64,000 nt of DNA from Oryzisolibacter sp. LB2S (GCF_040732315.1 NZ_CP160388.1:2508494-2572493); one strand, 5' to 3'; positions 19,895 to 29,572 are shown, counted from the first letter of the stretch. Numbers and translations: made by a program. Notes: generated from the letters alone by a model not told the origin.

Positions 19895-21712
19895 ATGAAC
19901 CACACAGCCCAACCCGTACCCCGCGAGGTCACGCAGGCCAAGCTGGACCTGCGCAGCCAGGCCAGCGCGCGCTACCGCGCCTCCCTGCCCTACACCATCG
20001 CCGACCGGCTGCAGGAGCAGGCCGAGCAGTTCGCCGACCTGCCCTTTCTGCAGGAGGGCGACGCGAGCTACAGCTACGCCGAGACCAACCGCCGCATCAA
20101 CCAGGTGGCGCACGCCGCGCGCGCCCTGGGCGTGAAGAAGGGCGACGTGGTGGCCCTGGCCATGGAAAACCGCGTGGCCTTCTTCTTCGTCTGGTGGGGG
20201 CTGACCAAGATCGGCGCCAAGGTGGCGTTCTTGAACACCTATGTGAGCGGCAAGCCACTGGCCCACGCGCTGCAGGTCACGGGCGCCACGCATGTGGTGG
20301 TGGGCGAGGAATGCCTGAAGAACTTTGCCCAGACCGTGCAGGACCTGCCCGCGGGCCTTGACTACTGGCTCTGGCCCGACGCGGCCCAGCCCGCCAGTGG
20401 TGACCTGCGCGCGCTGTGCAGCCAGAACCTCGAGCGGCTCGCGGACCAGGCCGACGCCCACAACCCGCCCGCGCAGTGGCGCGAGGGCATCACGGCCGGC
20501 GACACGGCGCTGTACATCTTCACCTCGGGCACCACGGGCCTGCCGAAGGCCGCGCATGTCAGCCACGGCCGCTGGCTCATGGCGGGCGACGTGATGCGCA
20601 TCAGTCTGGAGATCACGCCCGCGGACTGCTTCTATTGCTTTCTGCCGCTCTACCACGGCGCGGCGTCCATGTCGGCCGGCTCCACGGCGCTGGCCGGCGG
20701 CGCGCGCGTGGTGGTGCGGCGCAAGTTCAGCCGCAGCGCGTTCTGGGCCGATGTGCGCCGCCACCAGATCACCGTGGCGCAGTACGTGGGCGAGATCTGC
20801 CGCTTTCTGCTCAGCGCCCCGCCCAGCCCCGACGACAAGAACCACAGCCTGCGCAAGCTCTCGGGCACGGGCATGGCGCCCGAGGTCTGGCAGCAGTGGA
20901 CCGAGCGCTTTGGTGACCAGTTCCAGATCATCGAGAGCTGGGGCGCGACCGAGTCGAACACCAACACGCTGAACCTGGACAACTGGCCCGGCTCGTGCGG
21001 CCGCGTGCCGTTCTGGGAAAAGACCAATCTGCGCCTGGTGCGCTACGACGTGGAGACCGACAGCCACCCGCGTGACGAAAACGGCTTTCTGCAGCTCGCC
21101 AGCGTGAACGAGCCCGGTGAGGCCATCGGCATGATCGTGCAGCATCCCGAGGCCATAGGCGGGCGCTTCGAGGGCTATACCTCGCACGAGGCGACCGAGA
21201 AGAAGATCCTGCGCGACGTGTTCCAGAAGGGCGACGCCTGGTGGTCCTCGGGCGACCTGCTGCGCTGCGACGAGCATGGCTACTGCTGGTTCGTGGACCG
21301 CATCGGCGACACCTTCCGCTGGAAGAGCGAGAACGTCTCCACCACCGAGGTGGCCGACGTGCTTGGCGACTACCCCGGCCTGGAGGCGCTGACCATCTAC
21401 GGTGTGAAGGTACCCGACAACGACGGCCGCGCCGGCATGGCCGCCGTGGTGCTGCTGCCCGGCAGCGAGTTCGACCCCGCGGCCTTCTGGAAGCTCGCCA
21501 TGGAGCGCCTGCCGCGCTACGCCGCGCCGCTGTTCGTGCGCCTGCCGGCCGCGGCCGACATGACTGGCAACTACAAGCTGCGCAAGGTCGACCTGCAGCG
21601 CGAGGGCTTCGACACCGCCATCGTCAAGGACCCGCTGTTCGTGCGCGACGACGCGTCCCAGACCTACGTGCCGCTGACGGCCGAGGCCGTGGCCCGGGCG
21701 CTGCGGGGCTGA
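19895..21712 (+). CDS. Acyl-CoA synthetase, steroid-CoA ligase type (FATP/FadD family)
   Basis: ATP-dependent adenylate-forming ligase of 605 residues. It is most similar in layout to long-chain and very-long-chain synthetases (FATP/FadD17 type). The P-loop is IFTSGTTGLPKAAHVSHG and the A5 motif is ESWGATESN. A DRIGDTFRWKSENVSTTEV segment, typical of FATP-like enzymes, follows. Within a steroid cluster it most likely activates a steroid carboxylic side chain as its CoA thioester, the first step of side-chain beta-oxidation. AGGGAGAC precedes the ATG. Confidence 0.9.
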   Translation: MNHTAQPVPREVTQAKLDLRSQASARYRASLPYTIADRLQEQAEQFADLPFLQEGDASYSYAETNRRINQVAHAARALGVKKGDVVALAMENRVAFFFVWWGLTKIGAKVAFLNTYVSGKPLAHALQVTGATHVVVGEECLKNFAQTVQDLPAGLDYWLWPDAAQPASGDLRALCSQNLERLADQADAHNPPAQWREGITAGDTALYIFTSGTTGLPKAAHVSHGRWLMAGDVMRISLEITPADCFYCFLPLYHGAASMSAGSTALAGGARVVVRRKFSRSAFWADVRRHQITVAQYVGEICRFLLSAPPSPDDKNHSLRKLSGTGMAPEVWQQWTERFGDQFQIIESWGATESNTNTLNLDNWPGSCGRVPFWEKTNLRLVRYDVETDSHPRDENGFLQLASVNEPGEAIGMIVQHPEAIGGRFEGYTSHEATEKKILRDVFQKGDAWWSSGDLLRCDEHGYCWFVDRIGDTFRWKSENVSTTEVADVLGDYPGLEALTIYGVKVPDNDGRAGMAAVVLLPGSEFDPAAFWKLAMERLPRYAAPLFVRLPAAADMTGNYKLRKVDLQREGFDTAIVKDPLFVRDDASQTYVPLTAEAVARALRG

Positions 21713-21719
21713 GGCGGCA

Positions 21720-22844
21720 ATGACGGCCGCCCCCGCACCCATCCGCCGCATCGAGCGCCAGCGCGCCAGCGCGGCGCTGGACTACCCCTTCAACGCGCCC
21801 GCGCCCGACGGTTCGGTGGTCGAGGTGGCGCCCGGCATCCTCTGGGCGCGCATGCCCATGCCCATGGCGCTGGACCACATCAACGTCTACCTGCTGCGCG
21901 ACGGCGATGGCTGGACGGTGGTGGACACCGGCCTGAACCTGCCCGACGGCCGCGCGCTGTGGGAGCAGATCGCCGCCACACGCCTCGATGGCCTGCCGAT
22001 CCGCCGCCTGGTGTGCACGCACAGCCACCACGACCACGCGGGCCTGGCCGCCTGGATCATGGAGCGCTTCGACGCCGAGCTGTACATGAGCCACGGCGAA
22101 TATTTCATGCTGCGCCACTACGCCGCGCCGCCACCCGACCCGCTGCCGCCGCTGCACCAGGGCTTTTATCTGCGCGCGGGCCTGAGCGCCGAGCAGATCG
22201 AGCACATGTTCGGCGGCCTGCGGCGCAACTCCTTCGCGCCGCCCGTGCCGCAGTGCTACCGGCGCCTGCGCGACGGCGACCGGCTCACGATTGGCACCCG
22301 CGAATGGCAGGTCGTCGTGGGCGAGGGCCATTCGCCCGAGCATGTGTGCCTGTACAACGCGAGCGAGCGCATCCTGCTCGCTGGCGACCAGCTGCTGCCG
22401 CGCATCACATCCAACGTGCTCGTCACGCCCTTCGAGCCCGAAGCCAACCCGCTCGGCCTGTGGCTGGCCTCGCTCGACCGCCTCAAGCAGCTGGCCGAGG
22501 ACACGCTGATCCTGCCCTCGCACCAGGGCGTGTTTCGCGGCCTGCACGCACGTGTGCAGGAGCTGCACGCCCACCACGGCCAGCAGTTCGACCTGCTGCT
22601 GCGCAGCCTGCAGGAGCGCGGCCCCGCCACGGCCTGGGAGCTGATGCAGGTGCAGTTCCCCAAGCGGCGCGGCGCCATGGACGACCTCATGGCCATGGGC
22701 GAGTCCATTGCCCACCTGAACTGGCTGCGCCAGCAGGGGCTGATACGCCGTTGGCTGCATGACGACGGTTGCCATCGTTTCGAGCGCATGCCGGTGGTGG
22801 AGGGCATGCCGCAGGCCTACGATTTTTCGGAGACACACGAGTGA
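21720..22844 (+). CDS. MBL-fold metallo-hydrolase
   Basis: Metallo-beta-lactamase-fold hydrolase of 374 residues. The zinc site is THSHHDHAGLAAW, with further ligands in GEGHSPEHVCLY and LAGDQLLP, and a helical C-terminal extension ending in a winged-helix-like region (LIRRWLHDDGCHRF). Family members in beta-oxidation and steroid clusters may act as acyl-CoA thioesterases or as lactone or ester hydrolases. The actual substrate is unknown. The gene starts 7 bp after the CoA ligase and its stop overlaps the GTG of the next gene. Confidence 0.85.
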   Translation: MTAAPAPIRRIERQRASAALDYPFNAPAPDGSVVEVAPGILWARMPMPMALDHINVYLLRDGDGWTVVDTGLNLPDGRALWEQIAATRLDGLPIRRLVCTHSHHDHAGLAAWIMERFDAELYMSHGEYFMLRHYAAPPPDPLPPLHQGFYLRAGLSAEQIEHMFGGLRRNSFAPPVPQCYRRLRDGDRLTIGTREWQVVVGEGHSPEHVCLYNASERILLAGDQLLPRITSNVLVTPFEPEANPLGLWLASLDRLKQLAEDTLILPSHQGVFRGLHARVQELHAHHGQQFDLLLRSLQERGPATAWELMQVQFPKRRGAMDDLMAMGESIAHLNWLRQQGLIRRWLHDDGCHRFERMPVVEGMPQAYDFSETHE

Positions 22845-24034
22845 GTGACAACAACAGCTTCCGCGCCGAAGTCGCGGCCTGGCTCGAGGCCAACTGCCCG
22901 GCCAGCATGCGCCGGCCCATCGTGGCCGAGGAAATGGTCTGGGGCGGCTCGCGCCTGCAGTTCCAGAACGAGGACCAGCGCCTGTGGTTCGAGCGCTGCC
23001 GCGAGCGCGGCTGGTTCGCCCCCGGCTGGCCCAGGGAGTATGGCGGCGGCGGCCTCACACCCAAACAGGCGCGCATCGTCGAGGAGGAAATGGCGCGCCT
23101 GTCCTGCCGCCAGCCCCAGTACAACCTGGGCGTGTGGATGCTGGGCCCGGTGCTGCTCGAAGTGGGCACCGAGGAGCAAAAGCGCGAGCACCTCATCCCG
23201 ATGATGCGTGGCGAGCGCCGCTGGTGCCAGGGCTTCTCCGAGCCCAACGCGGGCTCGGACCTGGCCAGCCTCAAGACCTCGGCCAGGCGCGTGCAGGACG
23301 CCGATGGCGAGGCCTATATCGTCAACGGCTCCAAGATCTGGACGTCCTATGGCGACCAGGCCGACTGGATGTACGCCCTGGTGCGCACCGACGCCAGCGC
23401 ACGCAAGCAGCAGGGCATCAGCTTTGTGCTCATCGACATGCACGCGCCCGGCGTGAGCGTCAAGCCCATCGAGCTCATCAGCGGCAAGTCGAGTTTTTGC
23501 GAGGTGTTCTTCGACAACGTGCGCGTGCCCGTGCGCCAGCTCGTCGGCCCCGAGGGCGAGGGCTGGGCCGTGGCCAAGAAGCTCTTGCAGCACGAGCGCG
23601 CCGCCATGTCCAAGTTTGCCGAGGGCGGCGCGCCCTCGCACGACGCGCTGGCCGTGGCCCGGCCTTACCTGCAGGAGGCCGCGCCGGCCCAGGCCGCCGT
23701 GTGGCGCGACCGCCTGGCCGCGCAGCTCATGGACGCCCATGCCTTTGCGCTCACGCACCAGCGCGTCACGGCCCAGGCCATGGCGCGCCAGGACGTGAGC
23801 GGCCCGGCCGCCATCATGAAGCTGGTGCAGACCGAGCAGGAGGTGGCCAAGTACGAGCTGCTGGTGCAGGTCATGGGCCTGAACGGCCTGTCCTGGGAGG
23901 GCGAAGACTTCACGGCCCTCGAGCACGACATCTGCCGCCAGTGGCTGCTGACCAAGACCTACACCATAGGCGGCGGCACCAGCGAGGTGCAGCTCAACAT
24001 CATCGCCAAGCGCGTGCTCGGCCTGCCCGCCTGA
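22841..24034 (+). CDS. Acyl-CoA dehydrogenase (second pair, FAD-loop subunit)
   Basis: Flavin-dependent dehydrogenase of 397 residues. It has the loop GFSEPNAGSDLASLKTSA, the segment IVNGSKIWTSYGDQADWMYALVRT and the C-terminal YTIGGGTSEVQLNIIAKRVLGLP. With the next gene it probably forms a second heteromeric dehydrogenase, perhaps for the longer (five-carbon) bile-acid side chain as ChsE4-ChsE5 do, but substrate length is inference. GTG at 22841 overlaps the stop of the hydrolase gene by four bases (GTGA) and begins VSDNNSFRAEVAAWL. Confidence 0.88.
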   Translation: MSDNNSFRAEVAAWLEANCPASMRRPIVAEEMVWGGSRLQFQNEDQRLWFERCRERGWFAPGWPREYGGGGLTPKQARIVEEEMARLSCRQPQYNLGVWMLGPVLLEVGTEEQKREHLIPMMRGERRWCQGFSEPNAGSDLASLKTSARRVQDADGEAYIVNGSKIWTSYGDQADWMYALVRTDASARKQQGISFVLIDMHAPGVSVKPIELISGKSSFCEVFFDNVRVPVRQLVGPEGEGWAVAKKLLQHERAAMSKFAEGGAPSHDALAVARPYLQEAAPAQAAVWRDRLAAQLMDAHAFALTHQRVTAQAMARQDVSGPAAIMKLVQTEQEVAKYELLVQVMGLNGLSWEGEDFTALEHDICRQWLLTKTYTIGGGTSEVQLNIIAKRVLGLPA

Positions 24035-24052
24035 GCCTGCCGGAGAACTGAC

Positions 24053-25171
24053 ATGGGCTTTTTGCTGACCGAAGAACAGACCATGCTGCGCGAGAGCGCG
24101 CTGGCCTTCATCGCCGAACAATCCCCCGTGGCGCGCCAGCGCGCCCTGCGCGACGACGCAGCCCCCCTGGGCTACGACGCCGCGCTGTGGCAGCAGGCCG
24201 TGGAGCTGGGCTGGCCCATCGCCGCCCTGCCCGAGTCCGCCGGCGGCCTGGCCATGGGCCATGCGGGCCTGGGCGCCATCTTTGAGCTCATGGGCCGCCA
24301 CCTCGCGGCCCTGCCCCTGCTCTCGCACAGCGTGCTGGCGGCCGAGCTGCTGCTGCAGTTGCAGGACGGCGCGCAGCAGCAGCGCTGGTGGCCGCTGCTG
24401 GCCGCGGGCGACGGGCGCCTGGCGCTCGCGATCGACGAGTCGCAGCGGCACCTGCCGCAGGGCTTCAAGACCACGGCCCAAGCCAGCGGCGACGGCTGGC
24501 GGCTCGATGGCGAGAAATGGTTCGTCATCGACGGCGTGGGCGCGCGCTGGCTGCTCGTGGCCGCGCAGGTCGCGGGCGAGGCCGCGCTGTTCATCGTCGA
24601 TGCCGCCGCGGCCGGCGTCACCGTCACGCCGCTGCACATGGCCGACAGCCACAACCATGCGCGCGTGCGCCTCGACGCCGTGCAGCTGCCCGCCGACGCG
24701 CGCCTAGAGCTGCACGATGCCGCAACCGCGCTCGAGCGTGCCCTGGACTGCGCGCGCATCTGCCTTGCGGCCGAGGCCCATGGCATTGCGCGTGAGGTGC
24801 TCGAACGCACCGTGGCCTACCTCAAGGAGCGCGTGCAGTTCGACGTGCCGATTGGCTCGTTCCAGGCGCTGCAGCACCGCGTGGCGCGCCTGTACTGCGA
24901 GGTGGAGCTGCTCGACAGCTGCGTGCGCGCCGCGCTCTCGGCCATCGACGAGGACAGCAGCGAGCTGCCCCTGCTCGCCAGCCTGGCCAAGGTGCGCGCC
25001 AACGACCTGTGCGAGCGCCTGCTCAACGAGGCCGTGCAGCTGCATGGCGGCATTGGCGTGACCGACGAGTTCGACCTGGGCCTGTTTCTGAAGCGCGCCC
25101 GCGTCATCGGCCAGACGCTGGGCGACACCCTGTACCACCGCGACCGCTACGCCCGCCTGAAAGGATTTTGA
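24053..25171 (+). CDS. Acyl-CoA dehydrogenase (second pair, partner subunit)
   Basis: Acyl-CoA dehydrogenase-like protein of 372 residues starting MGFLLTEEQTMLRESALAFI. It has the C-terminal dehydrogenase features KERVQFDVPIGSFQALQHRVA and QLHGGIGVTDEFDLGLFLKR. Like the protein at 15770 it lacks the SEP..GSD flavin loop, so it is likely the non-FAD-loop subunit paired with the protein at 22841. It follows that gene by 18 bp. Confidence 0.87.
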   Translation: MGFLLTEEQTMLRESALAFIAEQSPVARQRALRDDAAPLGYDAALWQQAVELGWPIAALPESAGGLAMGHAGLGAIFELMGRHLAALPLLSHSVLAAELLLQLQDGAQQQRWWPLLAAGDGRLALAIDESQRHLPQGFKTTAQASGDGWRLDGEKWFVIDGVGARWLLVAAQVAGEAALFIVDAAAAGVTVTPLHMADSHNHARVRLDAVQLPADARLELHDAATALERALDCARICLAAEAHGIAREVLERTVAYLKERVQFDVPIGSFQALQHRVARLYCEVELLDSCVRAALSAIDEDSSELPLLASLAKVRANDLCERLLNEAVQLHGGIGVTDEFDLGLFLKRARVIGQTLGDTLYHRDRYARLKGF

Positions 25172-25176
25172 CCGTC

Positions 25177-26868
25177 ATGAATGCATCGGAACTGGTAGAG
25201 CGCGCACACCAGGCGCGCGCGCAACTCGTGGCCCCCGGGGCCCCGTTTGAACTCGAACAGGTGGAGCACCTGGGCCACCCGGCCAAGGCCTACAAGAACG
25301 CCTTTCGCACCCTGCCCGATCTCATCAACGCCGGCCGCGCCCATGGCGCGCGCGAGTTCATGGTCTATGGCGAGGACCGCTGGACCTTCGACCGCTTCTT
25401 CGCCGCCGTCGATGCCCTGGCCGGACGCTGGCAGCAGGAGCATGGCATGAAGCCCGGCGACATCGTGGCCATTGCGCTGCGCAACCGCCCCGAATGGGCC
25501 GTGGCCTTTGTCGCCGCCGCGCTGGTGGGCGCCGTGCCCGCGCCGCTCAACAGCTTTGGCCTGGGCGAGGAACTGAGCACCAGCCTGCGCGACCTCAATC
25601 CGCGCTGGCTGGTCTGCGACCAGGACCGCCTGGACCGTCTGGCCCAGCACCCGCTGCCCGAGGGCTGCCAGAGCACCGTGGTCGACAGCGACCAGGGCAG
25701 CGTGCGCTGGGCCGACCTGGTCGCGCCCGGCGGCCCGGCTCTCAAGCCGCCGACACTCGCCGCCACCGACCCGGCGCTGATCCTGTTCACCTCTGGCGCA
25801 TCAGCCCAGGCCAAGGGCGTGCAATCGAACCAGCGCGCCGTGTGCCAGGCGCTGTTCAACATCGACTACATCGGTGCGCTCGCCGGCATGACGTCGCCCC
25901 AGGCGGTGCAGAAGTTCATGGCCGCTGGCCTCACGCCCACCACGCTGACCGTGGTGCCGCTGTTTCACATCAGTGGCCTGCACGCGCAGCTGCTGGCCGC
26001 GCTGCGCCACGGCCGGCGCCTGGTGCTCATGTACCGCTGGGATCCGGCGCTGGCCATGGAGCTGATCCAGCGCGAGAAGGTCACGCAGTTCAACGGCGCG
26101 CCCTCCATGGTGCAGCAGCTGCTCAACCAGCCCGCCTTCCACGACCCGGCCGTCAGCGGCTCGCTCATGGGCCTGGGCTTTGGCGGCGCGGGCCTGTCGC
26201 AACGCCTGATCGAGGCCACGCTGGCCGCGCGCCCGGATTCGCTCTCCGGCATAGGCTTTGGCCTGACCGAGACCAACGGCGTGGGCGCTGGCGCCTCGGG
26301 CACGCTGTTTGCGCTGCGCCCCGAATGCGCGGGCACGGTCTCGCCCCTGATGGAGCTGCGCATCGCCGATGTGTTCGGCGAGCCCCAGCCCGCAGGGCAG
26401 GATGGCGAGATCTGGCTGCGCGGCGTGACCGTGATGAACGGCTACTGGAACCAGCCGCGCGCCACCCAGGCGGCGATGAGCGACGGCTGGTTTCGCACCG
26501 GCGATGTCGGCCACATCGACGCCGACGGTTTCCTGCGCATCGTCGACCGCATCAAGGATGTGATCAACCGCAGCGGCGAGAAGATCGCCGCGGCCGAGGT
26601 CGAGTCCTGCCTGCTGCAGCACGCGGCCGTCGAGGATGCCGTGGTCTTTGCCCAGCCCGACGAGCAGACGGGAGAGGCCGTGGTCGCCGTGGTGCACCTG
26701 CGCGCCGGCGCCCAGGCAAGCAGCGAGGAGCTGCGCCAGCATGTGGCCGCGCGCCTGGCGGCCTACAAGGTGCCGCAGGTCGTGCACCTGCGCGACACCG
26801 CGCTGCCGCGCAACCCGGCGGGCAAGCTGCTCAAGAACGCCGTCAAGCGCGAGTACCAACCGAAGTGA
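25177..26868 (+). CDS. AMP-dependent CoA ligase (unusual P-loop)
   Basis: Adenylate-forming ligase of 563 residues. The A3 P-loop is degenerate: LFTSGASAQAKGVQSN in place of the usual TSGTTGxPKG. The rest of the ligase is conserved: FGLTETNG (A5), GWFRTGDVGHIDADG (A7), VDRIKDVINRSGEKI (A8) and the C-terminal lysine in NPAGKLLKN (A10). It may activate a second steroid or side-chain acid, or have altered nucleotide kinetics. It starts five bases after the dehydrogenase stop and its own stop overlaps a possible GTG for the transporter gene. Confidence 0.87.
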   Translation: MNASELVERAHQARAQLVAPGAPFELEQVEHLGHPAKAYKNAFRTLPDLINAGRAHGAREFMVYGEDRWTFDRFFAAVDALAGRWQQEHGMKPGDIVAIALRNRPEWAVAFVAAALVGAVPAPLNSFGLGEELSTSLRDLNPRWLVCDQDRLDRLAQHPLPEGCQSTVVDSDQGSVRWADLVAPGGPALKPPTLAATDPALILFTSGASAQAKGVQSNQRAVCQALFNIDYIGALAGMTSPQAVQKFMAAGLTPTTLTVVPLFHISGLHAQLLAALRHGRRLVLMYRWDPALAMELIQREKVTQFNGAPSMVQQLLNQPAFHDPAVSGSLMGLGFGGAGLSQRLIEATLAARPDSLSGIGFGLTETNGVGAGASGTLFALRPECAGTVSPLMELRIADVFGEPQPAGQDGEIWLRGVTVMNGYWNQPRATQAAMSDGWFRTGDVGHIDADGFLRIVDRIKDVINRSGEKIAAAEVESCLLQHAAVEDAVVFAQPDEQTGEAVVAVVHLRAGAQASSEELRQHVAARLAAYKVPQVVHLRDTALPRNPAGKLLKNAVKREYQPK

Positions 26869-26870
26869 GC

Positions 26871-28178
26871 ATGCCCCCCGAGGCCGCCGCCCGCCGGCGC
26901 AGCTACACCCTGATGCTGCTGACGCTGCTGTCGGCCCTGGCCTTCATGGATCGGCAGATCCTGGCCGTGCTGCTGCAGCCGGTCAAGGCCGAGTTCGGCC
27001 TCACGGACCTGCAGATCGGCCTGGTCACGGGCCTGGGCTTCTCGCTCAGCTTCGTGCTGCTGGGCATTCCGCTGGGCAAGCTGGCCGACCGGGGCGAGCG
27101 CCGCCGCGTGCTCACCTGGAGCCGCGGCGCGGGCGCACTGCTCGGGGCCGCCGGCGCCTGGGCCACGGGCTTCTGGACCCTGCTGGTCTCGCGCGCCGGT
27201 GGCGCCGTGAGCGACGCGGGGGGCGCGCCCGCCTCCATCTCCATGCTCAGCGACCTGTACCCGCCCGAGAAGCGCTCGCGCGTCATCAGCCTGTTTGGCA
27301 CGGGCGCCAGCCTGGGCTCGCTGCTGGCACTGGTGCTCGGGTCGTGGCTGGCGCAGCGCTATGGCTGGCGCATGACCATGGGCGTCATCGGTCTCGCGGC
27401 CCTGCTGGCCACGCTGCTGCTGCGCTGGACGGTGCAGGAGCCGCCGCGCCACCCACTGCCCGCCGGCGCCGCCGCGCCCGATCGCCACGGCGCGCTGGCC
27501 CTGCTGTGGCATGCGCCAGTGACGCGCTGGCTCATCGTCGGCGCGGGCTTTGCGCTGCTGGCCGGCTATGGCTTCGGCTCGTGGAACAACGCGCTGTTGA
27601 TCCGCCGCCATGGGCTGTCGCTGCAGGAGTCGGGGCTGATCTCGGGTGCGGCCGCGCTGGCCTCCATCATCGGCGCGCTGGTGTCGGGCACGCTCGCCGA
27701 CCGCCTTGCGCGCCGCGACGGCCGCTGGCAGCTGGGCGTGCCCGTGCTGGGCCTGGGCCTGGCCCTGCCCTGCGGCCTGGTGTATCTGCTCATGCCCGCG
27801 GGAGCGGTGGGGCCGGCGGCGGCGCTGATGGTGGCCTACGCCTTCTTCGTCGTCTGGTGGGCCGCACCCTGCTATGCCGCGCTGAGCTTTGTCGTGCCGC
27901 CCCGGCGCCGCGCCACGGCCCATGCCACCATCATGCTGGTGGGATCGCTGGTCGGCAACGGCCTGGGCCCCATCTTCACGGGCTGGCTCTCCGATGTGAT
28001 TGAGCGCATGCTGCCCGGCGATGGCCTGCGCATTGCGCTCATGCTCATCGTGTCCATGCTGCTGCCCGGGCTGCTGGCCCTGGCGCGGGCGTTGCCGCTG
28101 TTTCCGGCCGCACGCGCGGCCAATGACGCCGCGCAGGTGCCGGCCGCCCATGCCCATCCACGTGAATCCCATGCCTGA
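26871..28178 (+). CDS. MFS transporter, spinster-like
   Basis: Inner-membrane major facilitator of 435 residues with about 12 predicted helices. The first helix and loop (SALAFMDRQILAVLLQPVKAEFGLTDLQIGL) and the motif-A loop GKLADRGERRRVL are typical of spinster-type MFS proteins in aromatic and steroid catabolic operons. Steroid or bile-acid uptake is the natural suggestion but the substrate is not shown. The ATG at 26871 is used. A GTG at 26865 overlapping the ligase stop would add two residues. Confidence 0.87.
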   Translation: MPPEAAARRRSYTLMLLTLLSALAFMDRQILAVLLQPVKAEFGLTDLQIGLVTGLGFSLSFVLLGIPLGKLADRGERRRVLTWSRGAGALLGAAGAWATGFWTLLVSRAGGAVSDAGGAPASISMLSDLYPPEKRSRVISLFGTGASLGSLLALVLGSWLAQRYGWRMTMGVIGLAALLATLLLRWTVQEPPRHPLPAGAAAPDRHGALALLWHAPVTRWLIVGAGFALLAGYGFGSWNNALLIRRHGLSLQESGLISGAAALASIIGALVSGTLADRLARRDGRWQLGVPVLGLGLALPCGLVYLLMPAGAVGPAAALMVAYAFFVVWWAAPCYAALSFVVPPRRRATAHATIMLVGSLVGNGLGPIFTGWLSDVIERMLPGDGLRIALMLIVSMLLPGLLALARALPLFPAARAANDAAQVPAAHAHPRESHA

Positions 28179-28857
28179 GCACGCCGACAGCTGGAAGATG
28201 ATTTACTTGGCGCGGCGCAACCCGCGCCTGGCGGCAGAGGACTTCGCCCAGGCCTGGCGCGAGCATTCGGCCCTCGGGCGGCAATGCCGCAATGTGCAGG
28301 ACCGTGTGCGCAGCGTGACGCAATGCGTGCGCCTGCTCGATGCGCACTGGCCCAGCGACGCAGACGCCCGCTACGACGGCGTCAACCTGCTGCGCCTGCG
28401 TGACCGCGAGAGCGCCGACGCCATCTGGAGCGACCCCGAGACCCTGGCCATCATGCGCCCCGACGAGCCGCGCGTGTTCGACCGCTACGTGCGCGACTGC
28501 GCCCTGGTGGCGCGGGAGCAGACCGTGCACGCCGGAGCCGCGGGCGACGCGGTGCTGGTGGCGTTTCTCAAGCGCCGCCCGGCCGTGGCCGACGCCGACT
28601 TCGCGCAGGCGCTGCGCCTGTGCGCCCCCGGCTGGGCCGGCAGCGGCAGGGCCGTGCTCAACCTCGTCGAGCCCCAGCGCCCCGCGGGCTACGACTACGA
28701 CGCCGTCGTCGAATGGTGGTTTCGCGATGCGGCGCAGATGGGTGCATTGCTGGCGGGTCGGCCCGTGTCGGCCGCCCTGCCCGTGCTCTGCCAGACGGTG
28801 TGCGACTACCGCGCCTCGGTGTTCATGCCCACGCGGGTAAGCCACCGTCGGCCCTGA
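28171..28857 (+). CDS. EthD-domain-like protein
   Basis: Protein of 228 residues with two dimeric alpha/beta-barrel (EthD-like) halves: WKMIYLARRNPRLAAEDFAQAWREHS near the N terminus and VLVAFLKRRPAVADADFAQALRL in the second half. Such proteins are common in catabolic operons but their biochemical role is mostly unknown. The ATG at 28171 overlaps the transporter gene end by 8 bp, so it is co-translated as the last gene of the steroid operon. A strong hairpin follows. Confidence 0.78.
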   Translation: MPEHADSWKMIYLARRNPRLAAEDFAQAWREHSALGRQCRNVQDRVRSVTQCVRLLDAHWPSDADARYDGVNLLRLRDRESADAIWSDPETLAIMRPDEPRVFDRYVRDCALVAREQTVHAGAAGDAVLVAFLKRRPAVADADFAQALRLCAPGWAGSGRAVLNLVEPQRPAGYDYDAVVEWWFRDAAQMGALLAGRPVSAALPVLCQTVCDYRASVFMPTRVSHRRP

Positions 28858-28880
28858 GAGGCTGACTCATTCCGAAACGG

Positions 28881-28926
28881 CAACGGCCCCTGCGGCAACC
28901 CCCAATGGGTGCCGCCGGGGCCGTTG
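28881..28926. terminator. Long hairpin at the end of the steroid operon
   Basis: CAACGGCCCC pairs with GGGGCCGTTG, and an inner TGCGGCA/TGCCGC pair extends the stem, 23 bp after the EthD-like stop. There is no long U-run, but position suggests operon termination. A second hairpin (CCCTGCCC/GGGCAGGG) is at 28934-28953. Confidence 0.6.
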
Positions 28927-28981
28927 GCCTCATCCCTGCCCACAAGGGCAGGGCGGGGTTCGGGCGGGTGACGCTGCGTGT

Positions 28982-29572
28982 TTAGAAGCGGTAGCCCACG
29001 CCAAGGCCGACGAGCACGGGGTCGACCTTGAACTTGCCGACGCCGCCGCTGACGGTGGTGTCGATGTAGACCTTCTTCACGTCGAAGTTGATGGACCAGT
29101 TCTTGTCCAGCGCGTAGTCAAAGCCGACCTGCAGCGCGCCGCCCCAGCTGCTCTTCTTGACCGTGAGGGCACCGCCGGCGATGTGAGCGCTCGAGAAGCG
29201 CGTGTAGTTGATGCCGGCGCCGACATAGGGCTTGAACGCGCCCATGCCCGTGAAGTGGTACTGCGCCAGCAGCGTGGGCGGCAGGTGCTTGACGGTGCCG
29301 ATCTTGGCGCCGGACAGGCGCACGTCGTGCTTCTGCGGATAGGTCAGGATCAGCTCGGCCGCGAGGTTGGGCGTGAAGAAGTACGACACGTCGACTTCGG
29401 GGATCCACTTGTCGTTGATGCTCACGCCGGCCGCGCCCGCTGCGCCACCGTTGCTGCTGTCCAGATGCACGGCACGTGCGCGCACCAGCCACTGGCCATC
29501 CTGTTGCTGTGCGTAGGCCGCACCGGAAGTCATTGCGCAGAGAACGGCCAGTGCCAGGAGATTCTTTTTCAT
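28982..29572 (-). CDS. ompW: Outer-membrane protein OmpW
   Basis: Eight-stranded outer-membrane beta-barrel of 196 residues, a narrow channel for hydrophobic molecules. The signal peptide is MKKNLLALAVLCAMTSGAAYA. Family features include WIPEVDVSYFFTPNLAAELI, TLLAQYHF, KPYVGAGINYTRFSS and the terminal PVLVGLGVGYRF. The ATG at 29572 begins the signal peptide, whereas longer frames start in leader DNA. A candidate FNR/ANR box lies 74-87 bp upstream. Its position beside a steroid operon may be relevant to hydrophobic substrate entry. Confidence 0.94.
   Translation of the reverse strand: MKKNLLALAVLCAMTSGAAYAQQQDGQWLVRARAVHLDSSNGGAAGAAGVSINDKWIPEVDVSYFFTPNLAAELILTYPQKHDVRLSGAKIGTVKHLPPTLLAQYHFTGMGAFKPYVGAGINYTRFSSAHIAGGALTVKKSSWGGALQVGFDYALDKNWSINFDVKKVYIDTTVSGGVGKFKVDPVLVGLGVGYRF

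Noticed and set aside
21624-24658. Long antisense ORFs opposite the steroid operon
   Set aside because: They are high-GC shadow frames of conserved plus-strand genes, with low-complexity Ala/Arg/His composition and no motifs.
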